Below are positions 63,857 through 64,000 of a stretch of DNA of 64,000 bases, piece by piece (position 1 is the first letter of the stretch; every line of letters starts with the position of its first letter). Source of the stretch: Actinacidiphila glaucinigra (GTDB lineage Bacteria; Actinomycetota; Actinomycetes; Streptomycetales; Streptomycetaceae). The position numbers were made by a program, and so were the translations under genes. The notes below the pieces were generated by a model. It was not told where the DNA came from. It saw nothing but the letters and a program-made list of their open reading frames with translations, and did no database searches. Where the stretch lies: contig NZ_FZOF01000014.1 of the NCBI RefSeq assembly GCF_900188405.1, positions 62,001-126,000 of the forward strand. The letters run 5' to 3'.

Positions 63857-64000
63857 TCAGCCGGTGCCTCCGGCCGATCCTCCGAACGGCGGAAAGGTCA
63901 GGCCGATCGGCATGAGCCGGATGAGGCCCCCGCACGCCCACATGTCCGGCAGCGGGGCGGCCGTGAGCGGCCGGGAGTCACCGGGGATCCGGACCCGGGC
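63857..64000 (-). CDS. Partial gene, C-terminal 47 codons
   Basis: Open from the right edge to the TGA at 63857. It reads GDSRPLTAAPLPDMWACGG, then LIRLMPIGLTFPPFGG and SAGGTG. Codon use is gene-like and the terminator at 63809 supports a real 3' end here. The family cannot be named from this tail; a Gly-rich hydrophobic end is all that is visible. Confidence 0.5.
   Translation of the reverse strand, partial: ARVRIPGDSRPLTAAPLPDMWACGGLIRLMPIGLTFPPFGGSAGGTG

Overview
The window is chromosomal DNA from a high-G+C actinomycete, almost certainly a Streptomyces. Evidence: coding regions have near-saturated G/C third positions, GTG starts and 4-bp ATGA/GTGA overlaps are common, and the gene content is typical (SoxR of the actinomycete type, DUF4331/TPR/NicO genes, Ala/Pro-rich proteins, PASTA-less Ser/Thr kinase, many TetR/GntR regulators). 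I see no rRNA, tRNA, CRISPR array, transposase or prophage. About 57 genes fill the window, with six non-coding gaps over 300 bp.

Layout. 0.4-7.1 kb: sugar-acid metabolism (GntR-type repressor, gluconokinase, gluconate permease, a metallo-hydrolase, glucarate dehydratase) and an ADP-ribosylglycohydrolase. 7.2-14.0 kb: an ACAD10/11-like kinase plus acyl-CoA dehydrogenase pair, a quinone-oxidoreductase-like protein with its TetR regulator, an acyl-CoA synthetase and a short-chain dehydrogenase. This set matches four of the five Pseudomonas levulinate (lva) enzymes, so it may be a 4-hydroxyacid catabolic island. 14.2-23.4 kb: alpha/beta hydrolase, secreted penicillin-acylase-family enzyme, amidase, SoxR and a GT87 membrane glycosyltransferase. 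23.5-34.2 kb: MaoC hydratase, acyl-CoA dehydrogenase, alcohol and aldehyde dehydrogenases, a molybdopterin oxidoreductase and three TetR regulators. 34.3-37.6 kb: homogentisate dioxygenase with a UTRA GntR regulator and an orphan Type ISP C-terminal domain. 37.7-45.5 kb: an orphan anti-sigma factor, a DUF4331-TPR-NicO operon and a receptor-type kinase. 45.6-57.3 kb: a secreted GDSL lipase, then a probable exopolysaccharide locus (Fem/GNAT-like acyltransferase, two GT2 enzymes, polysaccharide deacetylase, a flippase fused to a second polytopic domain, and a GH39-like secreted glycosidase). 57.4-64 kb: AAA ATPase, SpoU methyltransferase, a methyltransferase-NUDIX fusion, a fused acyl-CoA carboxyltransferase and two conserved unknown proteins.

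Regulation can be read from repeated operators. CATACCG-AC-CGGTATG occurs twice, with a variant before the kinase/dehydrogenase pair. CTGAGC-AAGC-GCTT(A/G)G occurs before MaoC and its convergent TetR gene. AAACTA-N7-TAGTTT precedes both the second acyl-CoA dehydrogenase/TetR pair and the aldehyde dehydrogenase operon. Perfect or near-perfect palindromes also sit before hmgA, gudD and the GDSL lipase, and a stem masks the ribosome binding site of the metallo-hydrolase. Two gaps (19.1-20.1 and 55.25-55.85 kb) are very large nested palindromes. All assignments rest on reading motifs by eye; no database or structure search was run.
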